Below, piece by piece: positions 42,468 to 53,146 of a DNA stretch of 64,000 nucleotides. This DNA comes from Erinaceus europaeus (taxonomy: Eukaryota > Chordata > Mammalia > Eulipotyphla > Erinaceidae): the NCBI RefSeq assembly GCF_950295315.1, contig NC_080164.1:114958890-115022889 (forward strand). The letters are read 5' to 3'. Numbering within the stretch: the first letter of the stretch is position 1; each line of letters begins with the position of its first letter. Under the pieces are notes generated by a model. It was given only the letters and a program-made list of their open reading frames with translations, was not told where the DNA came from and searched no databases. Made by a program: the position numbers and the translations under genes.

Positions 42468-43980
42468 TTTTTTAGTGATTCAATATTGTTTTACAAAATT
42501 ACACGTCAACAGGGGTATAATTCCATATCATTACCACCACCACAGTTCTAAACTCCAAGTCCCTCCGATCACTGCAAGCCACCACAGTTCTCCCAAGGTT
42601 GCAGATGTGGGTTAACTATCATCTCTACAACTATCTGTCTATATTTGTACGTAATTGTCCCTTTCTCTTCCAGGTTCAATCCTCTCTTCCCCTCCAAGCC
42701 ACACATAATCTTATTACTACATCCAAATATCTCTCCCCTTTTCATCCTCTCTCCCTTGGACCTGACAGTTTCCCTATTCTTTATCCTTCTCTGGGAGTAT
42801 GGACCAAAATTCTTTGTGGGCTGCTGAAGGTAGAAGGTCTGGTTTCTGTAATTGCTTCTCTGACGAACATGGACATTGGCAGGTGGATCCATACCCCCAG
42901 TCTGTTTTTATCTTTCCCTAGTGGGGTAGGGATCTAGAGAGGTGTGGTTCCAGGACACGTTGGTGAGGTCATCTGTCTGGAGAGATCAGAATGGTGTCAT
43001 GGTAGCATTCGCAACTTGGTGGCTTAAAGGTGATATTATATAAAGCAAATTGTTTTATAAACAGGCATTCAAAGGTGGGAAAAGGGCAAATGAAACTAGG
43101 AGTCTTCATGTGGGAGGAAGGTGGTAAGTCTATTTTAGGTATGTTCTATGTGACCTATGACTTTAGACGTTTTTGCCTGATCTTGATAGTTAACATGCAG
43201 GTGGACCAAAAGTACTGTTTGCAGAGATGGCATCAGACAGACTTAATAGGAAATAGGACTGGAAAACTGTATTAGGGCACAGAGTAGCTCCCAAATATAA
43301 GAAGAGTATATAAATACCATTAACCCCATTGATCTGACCTAGTGCACATGAGTTATCACAGGAGCCTGTGTAACCTTTGAACCCCTGTCCATATAGGCTC
43401 ACAATCCATGGTCACAGCAAGGTATAATCTAGGCTGCACTAATTTCAGGACCAGTCTTCTTCAAGTGGCAGAGTAGGTTGACCCAGTCTCCCTTCAGAGA
43501 GTGGGGCAGTCCCTGCAATTGCTGCTCTACAGTGAGAGCAGTATCCTAGAAAGGCTCACAAGAGGGCTTATGATGATGTTCCTGATGGAAGTGACCAGTG
43601 ACGGTGGAGAGAGGTCTAGGTCTATCATATTAATATGGGAATCCAAAGATTCCCTGAGCAGAACCCCAGATAATGGGGTGGCCTGGTATTGACAAAAATG
43701 TGCCAGTTGGGAGTTGGGCCAGCATAAGGATCCCAGATCGAGGCCCTGGCTCCCCATCTTCAGGGGAGTAGCTTTATAGGAGGTGGAGCAGGTTTGCAGG
43801 TGTCTGTCTTTCTCTCCTTCTCTCTGTCTTCCCCTCCTCTCTCCATTTCTCTCTGTCCTATCCAACAATGACAACATTAATAACAATAACTACAACAATA
43901 AAACAACAAGGGAAACAAGAGGGAGTAAATAAAAAAATGAGAAAATTAAAAAAAAAGTGCCGGTCTCTTGCCCTTACTTG
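42468..43980 (-). mobile_element. L1X, intermediate subtype, long copy
   Basis: 3' end with TTTACAAAATTACACGTCAA, then an extra pyrimidine-rich block (42650-42770), then standard L1X text to TGTGCCAGTTGG at 43700. Interrupted by a SINE-A (43704-43955). Confidence 0.8.
43704..43955 (+). mobile_element. SINE-A, head shortened
   Basis: GGGAGTTGGGCCAGCATAAG shows an internal deletion of the head between the first bases and GCCAGCATAAGG. Flanked by AATGTGCCAG / AAGTGCCGGT. Confidence 0.85.
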
Positions 43981-44104
43981 TTTTTTTAAAATTAATTAAT
44001 TAATTATTTTTTTTGCCTCCAGGATTATTGCAGGGGCTTGGTGCCTGCACCATGGTTCCACTGATTTTGGAGGCTACTTTTTTACTTTTGTTGACCTTGT
44101 TGGT
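43981..44104 (-). mobile_element. SINE-A tail portion, truncated
   Basis: GCCTCCAGG...TTGGAGGC tail stem and TTTTGTTGACCTTGTTGG, cut by the following L1X. Confidence 0.8.
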
Positions 44105-44256
44105 TTTTTTTATTTTGTTTTATTTTGTTTGTTTGTTTATTTATTTATAAAAAGGAAACACCGACAAAACCATAGGATAAGAGGGGTACAACTCCACACA
44201 GTTCTTACCATGAGAACTCCATATCCCTCCTCCTCCCTTGATATCTTTCCTATTCT

Positions 44257-44539
44257 TTTTTTTTTAAATATTTATTTTATTTATTCCCTTTTGTTGCCCT
44301 TGTTTTATTGTTGTAGTTATTATTGTTGTTGTCATTATTGGATAGGACAGAGAGAAATGGAGAGAGGAGGGGAAGACAGAGAGGAGGAGAGAAAGATAGA
44401 CACCTGCAGACCTGCTTCACCGCCTGTGAAGCGACCCCCCTGCCGGTGGGGAGCCGGGGTTCGAACCGGGATCCTTATGCCAGTCCTTGTGCTTTGCACC
44501 ACCTGCGCTTAACCCGCTGCGCTACAGCCCGACTCCCAA
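44257..44539 (-). mobile_element. SINE-A, young subfamily
   Basis: Flanked by ATATCTTTCCTATTC (about 44241-44255 and 44539-44553). Intact A and B boxes, near-identical to 32561 and 42087. Confidence 0.93.
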
Positions 44540-45398
44540 TATCTTTCCTATTCTTTAACCCTCTGGGAATATGGACCCAGGGTCATTGTGGGATGCAGAA
44601 GGTAGAAGGTCTGGCTTCTGTAATTGCTTCCCGCTGAACATGGGCGTTGACAGGTCGATCCATACTCCCAGCCTGTCTCTTTCCCTAGTGGGATGGGGTT
44701 CTGGGGAATTAGAGTCCCAGGATACATGTCTGTCCAGGGAAGTCTGGTTGGCATCATGGTATCATCTGGAACCTGGTGGCTGAAAAGAGAGTTAACATAT
44801 AAAGCCAAACAAGTTATTGACTAATCATGAACCTAAAGGCTGGAGTAGTGCAGATGAAGAGCTTGGGGGGAATCTCCATTTTGTAGATAGCTAGTAGGCA
44901 TATTTTAATTATATTCCAAGGGGCTTGTGGCTATACTAGTTTTTTTTTCCCCTGAGCCTGAAATCTGATATGCAGGTGGATCCTAATTATTGTCTGGGGA
45001 GATGATGTCATGGCTGGCAGAAGTACCAGAAAGCTACATCAGGGAAGAGAGTAGCTCCAAAATATGGGAACGGTGTATAAATACTGTTGACTGTAAACTC
45101 CATTGATTTGATGTGATCTGTGGCCCATATTCAGCTTAGGAGCCTATGTGACCTCTGCATCCCTGTAGATCTGGCTCACATTCTGTGGTCATGAGTAGGA
45201 ACATTTCAAGCACATCTTCCTCAGGTGTATCATAGAGTATGTTGTCCAGCCTCCCTTTGGAGGATGGAACATTCTCTACCGTTGTTGATCCAAGTCAGGG
45301 TCCTGTGGGGGCCTACAAAGGGATCTGTTTTGTTTTTCCTGATAAAGATGACCAGTCACAATTGGGAGGGAGAAGGATTTATTCCAGGTCTAGGCTCT

Positions 45399-45630
45399 TG
45401 TTTTTTCAGTTGTTGTGTTTATTATTATTGTTGTTATTGATGTTTTTGGAGAGAAATTGAGAGAGGAGGAGAAGACAGAGAAGGAAAGAGAAAGATAGAC
45501 ACCTGCAGACTTGCTTGACCGCTTGTGAAACAACTCCCCTGCAGGTGGGGAGCCGGCGGCTCGAAACGGGATCCTTATGCTGGTCTTTGCACCATGTGTG
45601 CTTAACCCGCTGCACTACCGCCCGACTCCC
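45399..45630 (-). mobile_element. SINE-A copy
   Basis: Short tail, GAGAGAAATTGAGAGAGGAG body and head ending GACTCCC at 45630. Confidence 0.9.
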
Positions 45631-45636
45631 ATCTGT

Positions 45637-45873
45637 TTTTTTTTAAAAAAATTTTAAATACTTTATTTATTCATAAAGAAGATAGGCAGAGAGTCCCTCT
45701 CTACCTCCCTATTCCCTTTTCATTTCTGTCTCTATACAATAATAAGTAAATAAATAAATATTAAAAAAAGAAGATAGAAAGAATCAGACATCACTGTTAA
45801 TGTGTTGCTGGGGATTGATCTCAGGACCACTGAGAGTCCAATGCTTTATCCACTGTACCACCTCTTGGACTAC
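45637..45873 (-). mobile_element. SINE-C split by a SINE tail insertion
   Basis: Plus-strand AGAATCAGACATCACTG...CCACTGTACCACCTCTTGG. The 81-base insert at 45686-45766 lies within its tail. Confidence 0.85.
45686..45766 (+). mobile_element. 81-base SINE 3' fragment with target duplication
   Basis: CTCTACCTCCCTATTCCC...TACAATAATAAGTAAATAAA tail with an A end. Flanked by AAAGAAGATAG at 45675-45685 and 45767-45777. Confidence 0.88.
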
Positions 45874-46059
45874 TCTTATCCGGTTTTTGTAGTCCTTACT
45901 TTATCTGTTGAGATTAGACTTAAAGTGATTGAGGGAAGTGAAGTAGTGGTAGGACAGGAGGATTTCTAGGCCTAAGTAGCAAATATTTGATTAAGTACTT
46001 TATGGTATCTTCTTTAGGTCTTTCTACTTGCTTGCTGAAATTTATTTAAGTATTCTTTT

Positions 46060-46343
46060 TTTAATATTTATTTATTCCCGTTTCTTGCTCTTGTTGTTTT
46101 ATTGTTGTAGTTATTATTGTTGTTGTTATTGATGTAGTTGTTATTGGATAGGACAGAGAGAAATGGAGAGAGGAGGGGAAGACAGAGAGGAGGAGAGAAA
46201 GATAGACACCTGCAGACCTGCTTCACCGCCTGTGAAGCGACTCACCTACAGGTGGGGAGCCAGGGGCTTGAATTGGGATCCTTATGCCAGTCCTTGCGCT
46301 TCGCACTACACACGCTTAACCCACTGCGCTACCACCCAACTCC
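46060..46343 (-). mobile_element. SINE-A with 20-base target duplication
   Basis: TTATTTAAGTATTCTTTTTT flanks both sides (about 46041-46060 and 46345-46364). Confidence 0.93.
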
Positions 46344-46364
46344 CTTATTTAAGTATTCTTTTTT

Positions 46365-46489
46365 TTTTTTTTTCCCTCCAGGATTATTGCTGGGCTCGGT
46401 GCCTGCACCATGAATCCACCGCTCCTGGAGGCCATTTTTTCCCCCCGTTTGTTGCCCTTGTTGCTGTAGCCTCGTTGTGGTTATTATTA
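46365..46489 (-). mobile_element. SINE-A tail portion, truncated
   Basis: CCTCCAGG...CCTGGAGG stem and (GTT)n section, cut by the next L1X. Confidence 0.82.
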
Positions 46490-46608
46490 TTATTATTAAT
46501 TTATAAAATGGAAATATTGACAAGACCACAGGACGAGAAGGGTACAGTTCCACACAACTCCCACCACCAGAACTGCGTATCCCATCTCCTCCCTTGATAA
46601 CTTCCCTA
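46490..46608 (-). mobile_element. L1X 3' end, short
   Basis: About 115 nt of L1X 3' end (GGAAATATTGACAAGACCAC to CCTTGATAACTTCCC on the plus strand). Confidence 0.8.
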
Positions 46609-46928
46609 CTTTTTAAAATTATTTAAAAAAATTTTTAAAATTTTTTATTAGGGAACTAATGTTTCAGATTCAACAGTAAGTACAATAGTTTGTACATGCA
46701 TAACATTCCCCAGTTTCCCATATAACAATACAACCCCCACTAGGTCCTCTGAATCCTTCTTGGACCTGTATTCTCCCCACCCACCCACCCCAGAGTCTTT
46801 TACTTTGGTGTGATATGCCAATTCCATTTCAGGTTCTACTTGTGTTTTCTTTTCTGATCTTGTTTTTCAACTTCTGCCTGAGAGTGAGATCATCCCATAT
46901 TCATCCTTCTGTTTCTGACTTATTTCAC

Positions 46929-47366
46929 TCAATACGATTTTTTCAAGGTCCATCCAAGATCGGCTGAAACAGTGAAGTCACCATTTTTTACAGCTGAGTA
47001 GTATTCCATTGTGTATATATACCACCACTTGCTCAGCCACTCATCTGTTGTTGGACACCTGGGTTGCTTCCAGGTTTTGGCTATTACAAATTGTGCTGCC
47101 AAGAACATATGTGTACACAGATCTTTTTGGATGGATGTGTTGGGTTCCTTAGGATATATCCCCAGGAGAGGAATTGCAGGGTCATAGGGTAGGTCCATTT
47201 CTAGCCTTCTGAGGGTTCTCCAGACTGTTCTCCACAGAGGTTGGACCAAATGACATTCCCACCAGCAGTGTAGGAGGGTTCCTTTGACCCCACACCCTCT
47301 CCAGCATTTGCTGCTCTTACCTTTTCTGATGTATGACATTCTCACAGGAGTGAAGTGGTATCTCAT
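46929..47366 (-). pseudogene. L1 ORF2 C-terminus
   Basis: A 145-codon open minus-strand frame: [16 protein letters not shown], then the Cys/His cluster [57 protein letters not shown] and WYIYTMEYYSAVKNGDF up to a stop. This is the normal end of L1 ORF2 with all Cys-cluster residues present. Upstream, the frame is broken by the internal duplication. Confidence 0.92.
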
Positions 47367-47367
47367 T

Positions 47368-47491
47368 GCTCAGCCACTCATCTGTTGTTGGACACCTGGG
47401 CTGCTTCCAGGTTTTGGCTATTACAAATTGTGCTGCCAAGAACATATGTGTACACAGATCTTTTTGGATGGATGGATCTTTTTGGATCTTT
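47368..47491 (-). repeat. Internal duplication within L1
   Basis: 47368-47474 repeats 47031-47137 with one visible difference in 107 bases. It sits between TCTCATTG and TTGTCTTTATTTG, which are adjacent in other copies, followed by a short GGATCTTTTT stutter. Confidence 0.9.
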
Positions 47492-48264
47492 TTGTTGTCT
47501 TTATTTGAATTTCTCTGACAATCAGAGACTTGGAGCATGTGTTTCTTGGCCTTTTGGATCTCTTCTGTGGTGAATATTCTGTCCATGTCCTCCCCCCATT
47601 TTTGGATGGGGTTATTTGTTGTCTTGTTGTTGAGTTTGGCAAGCTCTTTATATATGTTGGTTATTAAACTCTTATCTGATGCATGGCATGTAAAGATCTT
47701 CTCCCATTTTGTGAGTGGTCTCTTTGTTTGGGTAGTGATTTCTTTTGCTGTAAAGAAGCTTTTGAATTTGATGTAGTCCCATAGGTTTATACTTGCCTTA
47801 GTCTTCTTTGTAATTGGATTCATTTCATTGAAGATGTCTTTAAAATTTATGTGGAAAAGAGTTCTGCCAATATTTTCCTCTAAGTATCTGATAATTTCTG
47901 GTCTAACATCCAACTCCTTGATCCACTTGGAATTTACTTTTGTATTTGGTGAAATATAGTGGTTCAATTTCATTTTTCTGATGTTTCAACCCATTTTTTC
48001 CAACACCATTTGTTGAAGAGACTCTGCTTTCCCCATTTAATGGTCTGGGCACCTTTGTCAAAGATTAGATGTCCATAGGTATGGGAACTTATTTATGGGC
48101 TCTCAATTCTATTTTACCAGTCAATTCATGTTCCAGTACCAAGCAGTTTTGATTACAATGGTCGTATAATACAATTTGAGATCTGGGAGTATGATGCCTT
48201 CAGTTCTGTTCTTTCTTCTCAAGATTGTTCTGGCAATTCTAGGTCTTTTCTGGTTCCAGATAAA
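47492..48264 (-). pseudogene. L1 ORF2, region between RT and C-terminus
   Basis: Minus-strand frame [60 protein letters not shown] and DRIFTTEEIQKAKKHM. The sequence just before it (48000-48264) has small deletions and frameshifts. Confidence 0.88.
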
Positions 48265-48280
48265 CATTTGTAGCATTTGT

Positions 48281-48394
48281 CCTAGTGTTGGTTGTATTGT
48301 TATATGGAAAACTGGGAAATGTTATGCATGTACAAACTATTGGATTTATTGTTGAATGTAAAACATTAATTCCCCAATAAAGAAATTAAAAAAA
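48281..48394 (+). mobile_element. L1 3'-end insertion nested in L1
   Basis: The last ~110 nt of an L1 (TATGCATGTACAAACTATTG, CCAATAAAGAAATTAAAA) in opposite orientation. Flanked by ACATTTGTAGCATTTGT (48264-48280) and ACATTTTAGCATTTGT (48395-48410). Confidence 0.93.
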
Positions 48395-48411
48395 ACATTT
48401 TAGCATTTGTT

Positions 48412-49071
48412 CTATTCTCCTAAAAATGTGGTTGGGTTATTGATGGGGATAGCATTAAATTTGTATATGGCTCTGGGTAATATATTCATTTTGACGATGT
48501 GAATTCTTCCACCCCATGAACATGGAATATCTTTCCACTTCTTTGCTTCTTTTTCAATTTCCTTGAGTAGTGACTCAAACTTTTCATTATACAAGTCTTT
48601 CACTTCTTTGGTTAGGTTTATTCCTAGATATTTTATTGTTGTTGTTGCTATAGTAAAAGTAATTGATTTCTGGGTTTCAACTTCTTCTAAACTTAGTGTT
48701 TGCATAGGGAATGCCACTGACTTTTGAATGTTAATTTTGTAACCTGACACCTTACTGTATTGCCTGATGATTTCCAAAGGCTTTTTGCTGGATTCCTTAG
48801 GTTTTTCTAGGTATACTATTATGTCATCTGCAAATTGGGAGAGTTTGACTTCTCTTCTAATCTGTATGCCTTTAATTCCTTGCTCCTGCCTGATTGCTAT
48901 GGTAAGAACTTCCAAAACTATGTTGAATAGTAATGGTGATAGTGGGTAGCCCTGTCTAGTACCTGATCTGAGTGGAAATACTTCCAGTTTTTCACCATTG
49001 AGTATGATGTTGGCTGTAGGTTTGCTGTATATAGACTCTACTATCTTCAGGAATTTTCCATCTATTCCCAT
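48412..49071 (-). pseudogene. L1 ORF2 reverse transcriptase, palm motifs B-C
   Basis: A 219-codon open frame: [39 protein letters not shown], the active-site box [12 protein letters not shown], then [15 protein letters not shown] and [17 protein letters not shown]. Both Asp of FADD are intact. The RQGYPLSP reads Y at a position usually C in other L1s. Separated from the motif A half by an in-frame stop and an A-run frameshift at about 49072-49102. Confidence 0.93.
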
Positions 49072-49102
49072 TTTTTTGTAGTGTTTTGATCATAAAGGAA
49101 TG

Positions 49103-49747
49103 TTATATTTTGTCAAAGGCTTTCTCTGCATTTATTGATATGACCCTGTGGTTTTTGGTCTTGCTTTTATTGATGTGGTAGATCATGTTGATTGATTTAT
49201 ATATATTAAGCCAACCTTGAATCCCTGGGATAAACCCCACTTGGCTATGATGAACAATCTTCTTAATATACTGCTGTATTTGGTTGGCTAGAATTTTGTT
49301 CAGTATTTTAGCATCTATGTTCATCAGAGATATTGGTCTGTAGTTTTCTTTTTTGGTTGTGTCCCTGTCTGCTTTTGGTGTCAGAGTGATGTTGGCTTCA
49401 GAGAAGCTGGAAGGGAGTATTCCAGTGTCTTCAGTCTTCTGGAAGACTTTTAAAAGTAGAAGTATTAGTTCTTCTTTGAAGGTTTTGTAGAATTCATTTG
49501 TAAAACCATCTGGTCTAGGACTTTTATTCTTGGGAAGGTTTTTGATAACTATTTCAATTTTATTAGCTGTGATAGGCCTGTTCATATTATCTAGTTCCTC
49601 TTTATTTAATTTTGGATGTTTGTAGATATCTAGGAAATCGTCCATTTCTTCCAGGATCTCTAGCTTGGTGGCATATAGTTGTTCATAGAAGCCTTGCATG
49701 ATATATTGAATTTCTGGGGTGTCTGTTGTGACATTTCCTATTTTCAT
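49103..49747 (-). pseudogene. L1 ORF2 reverse transcriptase, N-terminal half
   Basis: A 214-codon open frame with [39 protein letters not shown] and [14 protein letters not shown]. Motif A reads [12 protein letters not shown]: the first catalytic Asp is Asn, so this copy could not polymerise even without its frameshift. PRPDG also departs from the usual PGPDG. Confidence 0.93.
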
Positions 49748-49933
49748 TTATTATCCTATTTATTTGGATCTTCTCCCTTTTTTGTTTTGTGAGTCTGGCT
49801 AAAGGTTTGTCGATGTTGTTCACTCTTTAGAAGAACCAACATTTACTTTCATTGGTGTTTTGTATGGTTTCTTATTTTCAATGTTATTTATTTCTGCCCT
49901 AACTTTAGTGATTTCTGACCTTCTGGTTGCTTT

Positions 49934-50275
49934 AGGGTTTCATGGGCAGACAACCCCACCAATGTGTCCTGGAGCTCCGCTTCCCCAGAGCCCTTCCCCA
50001 CTAGGGACAGAGAGAGACAGTCTGGGAGTATAGATCGACCTGTCAATGCCCATGTTCAGCAGGGAAGCAATTACAGAAGCCAGACCTTCAGCCTTCTGCA
50101 TCCCACAATAACCTTGGATCCATAGTCCCAGAGGGTTAAAGAATAGGAAAGCTATCAGGGGAGGGGATTTGATACGGAGTTCTGGTGGTAGGAATTGTGC
50201 GAAGTTGTACCCCTCTTATCCTTTGTTTCTGTCAATGTTTCCTTTTTATAAATAAAAAATTAAAAAAGGAATCAA
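49934..50275 (+). mobile_element. L1X 3' end
   Basis: From GACAACCCCACCAATGTGTC to TGTCAATGTTTCCTTTTTAT and an A-rich tail. It abuts the L1 5' end without visible target duplication. Confidence 0.85.
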
Positions 50276-50315
50276 TTTAAATTAAAGATTAACAAGAAAA
50301 ACTTTTTTTTGAATA

Positions 50316-50394
50316 CTGGACTGTCAGAAAAGTAATAATGTATTTTTCTGTTTTTTCTTTGCAAAAATGTGTCATGACTTTTCTGACAACCCAA
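50316..50394. mobile_element. Mariner-type MITE, 79 bp
   Basis: Nearly a perfect foldback: left terminal repeat CTGGACTGTCAGAAAAGTAA, right terminal repeat (inverse) TTGGGTTGTCAGAAAAGTCA, about 35 bases each with mostly transition differences. Preceded by TA (50314-50315), followed by TG where TA is expected. Size and TTGGGTTG-type ends fit Tc1/mariner MITEs such as MADE1. Confidence 0.8.
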
Positions 50395-50401
50395 TGTTTT
50401 T

Positions 50402-50603
50402 TTTTTAATTAAAAATACTTTTATTCATTTTGGATGGAGACACAGAAAATGAGAGGGAAGGAGAGATAGAGAGGAAGAGAGAGAAAGAGAGAGACACCTG
50501 CAACCCTGCTTCCCCATTTGTGAAGTCTTTCCTTCCTGCATGTGGGGATCATGGACTTCAACATGGTGACATATACTCTCTACTGGGTGCACTACGAAAT
50601 GGC
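50402..50603 (-). mobile_element. SINE-B copy
   Basis: Poly(T), GGATGGAGACACAGAAAATG body and a head ending CTGGGTGCACTACGAAATGG on the plus strand. Confidence 0.8.
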
Positions 50604-50604
50604 C

Positions 50605-50800
50605 TTTTACTTTTCATTTTAAATGAAGTGATGAAGAGGAAGGGGGAAGAGAGACAAGAGAGACACCAGAGCCCAGTTCCACCACCAATCGATCCACTGG
50701 AGCTGTCTGTGCTGCTCCCAGGTGGTGCTGGGCCTCAGCCCAGGGCTGCACATGGTGAAGCATGCACTCTGGTATGCGTCACCTCCCATGTCTGTCCATG
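50605..50800 (-). mobile_element. Degraded SINE, family uncertain
   Basis: GAAGAGAGACAAGAGAGACA body and ATGCACTCTGGTATGCGTCA head remnant. Confidence 0.5.
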
Positions 50801-50881
50801 CTTTATTTTCATCTGTGAGATTCCTGGAAAATAAAAGTGATAAGGACACAGTACTCACTATGAGTTTATAAATTTGTGATT

Positions 50882-51168
50882 CTTTTATTTATTTCGATAT
50901 CATGGTTATCATCGGGACTTAGTACCTGCCCAACTCTACCACTCCCAATGACCATTTTTTCTTTTAGATACAGTATAAAAGACAGAGATAGTGAGAGGAA
51001 GAGACAGAAGGAGAGAGAGAAAGGGAGACAATGCAGCACTGCTTCAGTGCTCATTATACTCCCCTCCACTCTGTGGACATTGCCATGTGGTGGCTGGTAA
51101 CTCAAACCTGGGTCCTCCCACATCAGGTGTTATGTGTCCTCCACTGGGTGAACCGCCTCTTGACCTCC
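50882..51168 (-). mobile_element. SINE-F, old long-tailed SINE
   Basis: GGTTATCATCGGGACTTAGT tail, GAGGAAGAGACAGAAGGAGA body, CTCCACTGGGTGAACCGCCT head. Confidence 0.65.
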
Positions 51169-51179
51169 AAATTTATACA

Positions 51180-53146
51180 TTTTATTTTTATTTTATTTAT
51201 AAAAAGGAAACACTGACAGAACCATAGGAAAAGAGGGGTACAATTCCACACAATTCCCACCACCAGAACTTCGTATCCCATTCCTTCCCTTGATGGCTTT
51301 CCTGTTCTTTAACCCTCTGGATGTATGGACCCAAGGTCATTGTGGGATGCAGAAGGTGGAAGGTCTGGCTTCTGTAATTGCTTCCCTGCTAACATGGGCA
51401 TTGGCAGGTTGATCCATACTCCCAGCCTGTCTCTCTCTTTCCCTAGTGGGAAAATTGGGAATTGGAGCTCTAGGACACATTGGTGGGAAAGTCTGGTTGG
51501 CTTCATGGTAGCATCTAGAACCTGGTGGCTGACAAGAGAGTTAACATATAGAGCCAAACAAGTCGTTGACTAATCATGAACCTAAAGACCGGATGGAATA
51601 GTGCAGATGAAGAGTTGGGGGGGGGGATCTCCATTTTGTAGATAGCTAGTAGGCATATTTTAGTTATATTCCAAAGGGCCTATGGCTATACTAGTTTTTT
51701 TTTTTCTCCCCTGAGTCTGAAATCTGATATGCAGGTGGATCCAAGTTATTGTTTGGGGAGATGATGTCATGGCTAGAAAAAGGACCAGAAAGCTGGGTCA
51801 GGGAAGAGAGTAGCTCCAAAATATGGGAAAGGTATATAGATATTGTTGACTGTAAACCCCATTGATTTGATGTGATCTGGCCCATATTCAGCTTGGGAGC
51901 CTGTGTGACCTCTGCATCCCTGTAGATCTGAGCTCACATTCTGTGGTCATGAGCAGGAATGTTCAAAGCTGCCCAAATATCAGGATCCATCTTCCTCAGG
52001 TGTATCATAGAGTATTTTGTCCAGCCTCCCTTCGGAGGATGGAACATTCTCTACCATTGTTGATCCAAGTTGAGGGCAAGGTCCTATGAGAGCCCACAAA
52101 GGGGTCTATGTTGTTGTTCCTGATAGAGATGACTGATGATATTGGGGAGAGGGATTTATTCGAGATCTAGGCCCATCATGTCTGTTTGAGAATCTCAGGA
52201 CTTCCTGAATAGGGCCCCAGCTGATGGGGTGGCCTAATAGCGACTAAAGAGTCATCCTTAAAGTATGCCAGTCTCTTGCCCTTATTCAGCTTTTGTAGAC
52301 CTTGCTTTGATAAGGTCAGCTTTGGAGTGAGTGAGGGAAGTGTAATAGGAAGTAGTTGAGGAGGGTAGCTAAGTCTAAGTAGACACTGTTTCATTATGTA
52401 CTTTATACTAACTCACTGGAGACGATTGTGTACTTTTGCTTTCAGGTATATATTTTGACCTAATTTATGAATACATGTGAACATATGCTCTATCTCATGG
52501 GACCTGGCCTATATTTAGGTTTTGGGACTTTGTTAGGAAGTGAACCACTTGGAATGGAATTAGAGAATACTATGAAAGGAAAGCTGTTACCCGAGTAATG
52601 AGGCTGATAATTCATGCCTGACGTCTCTGGACACAGTCTGAAATGAAGCATGCTAAGGTGGTACTCCTTGCATTGATTCAGTTGGGATTGGCAGATGCAA
52701 TATCATTTGGTATGACTTGAGAGAAGCATGCAGGAAAGTGAGCCCCACCCTAGAGGTTCCAGGACTGGGGGAAATATAGGCTCTAAAGAGGAAGTAGGAG
52801 GTTCCTGCTGTCTTAGGGTTTAAGAAGACAATAATTATTGCTATAATCACATTATTTGGTAATTGGGTTAACTTTGAAAAATCCCTTTGTTAGGATTTGC
52901 TGTATCATATACAACATCACCATAATTTATGTCCTTTGACATTATTTGTATATAGCTGTGCCACTGGTTGCTTTTGTTCTCCCTGGTCTAAGCTTTTAAG
53001 AGAGTCAACATATCAAAGACAGCCTATGGTCTGTGCATTAAAAAGTTTGAGAAATTCAATCAATTTTCCCCTCTAATGTTAATTAAATAGTGACCTATAT
53101 GAGTACAAATTAATAGGAGTGTACATAAACATCATTCCCACCACCA
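51180..53146 (-). mobile_element. L1X, longest uninterrupted copy
   Basis: About 1.97 kb from the TTTATAAAAAGGAAACACTG 3' end to the L1X start (GGTGGTGGGAATGATGTTTA on the minus strand). Only short scattered frames, no domain. Continuous on its 5' side with L1 3' UTR text at 53147-53340 in the same orientation. Confidence 0.88.

Larger units (their letters stand above)
44105..46045 (-). mobile_element. L1X, long copy
   Basis: L1X 3' end (44130-44256), main part (44540-45398) and upstream part (45874-46045), interrupted by two SINE-As and a SINE-C. About 100 bases of L1X near 45630 appear lost. Confidence 0.8.
46611..49933 (-). mobile_element. Long L1 copy, 5'-truncated in ORF2
   Basis: 3' UTR 46611-46928, ORF2 from 46929 upward into the reverse-transcriptase domain and the region before it, ending abruptly at 49933 against an L1X copy. 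Carries a 107-bp internal duplication (47368) and a nested L1 3' end (48281-48394). Confidence 0.93.

Noticed and set aside
44129..44512. Frames reading DRTERNGERRGRQRGGEKDRHL in dozens of places
   Set aside because: This is the SINE-A body translated in antisense. It recurs with every copy and is not a protein family.
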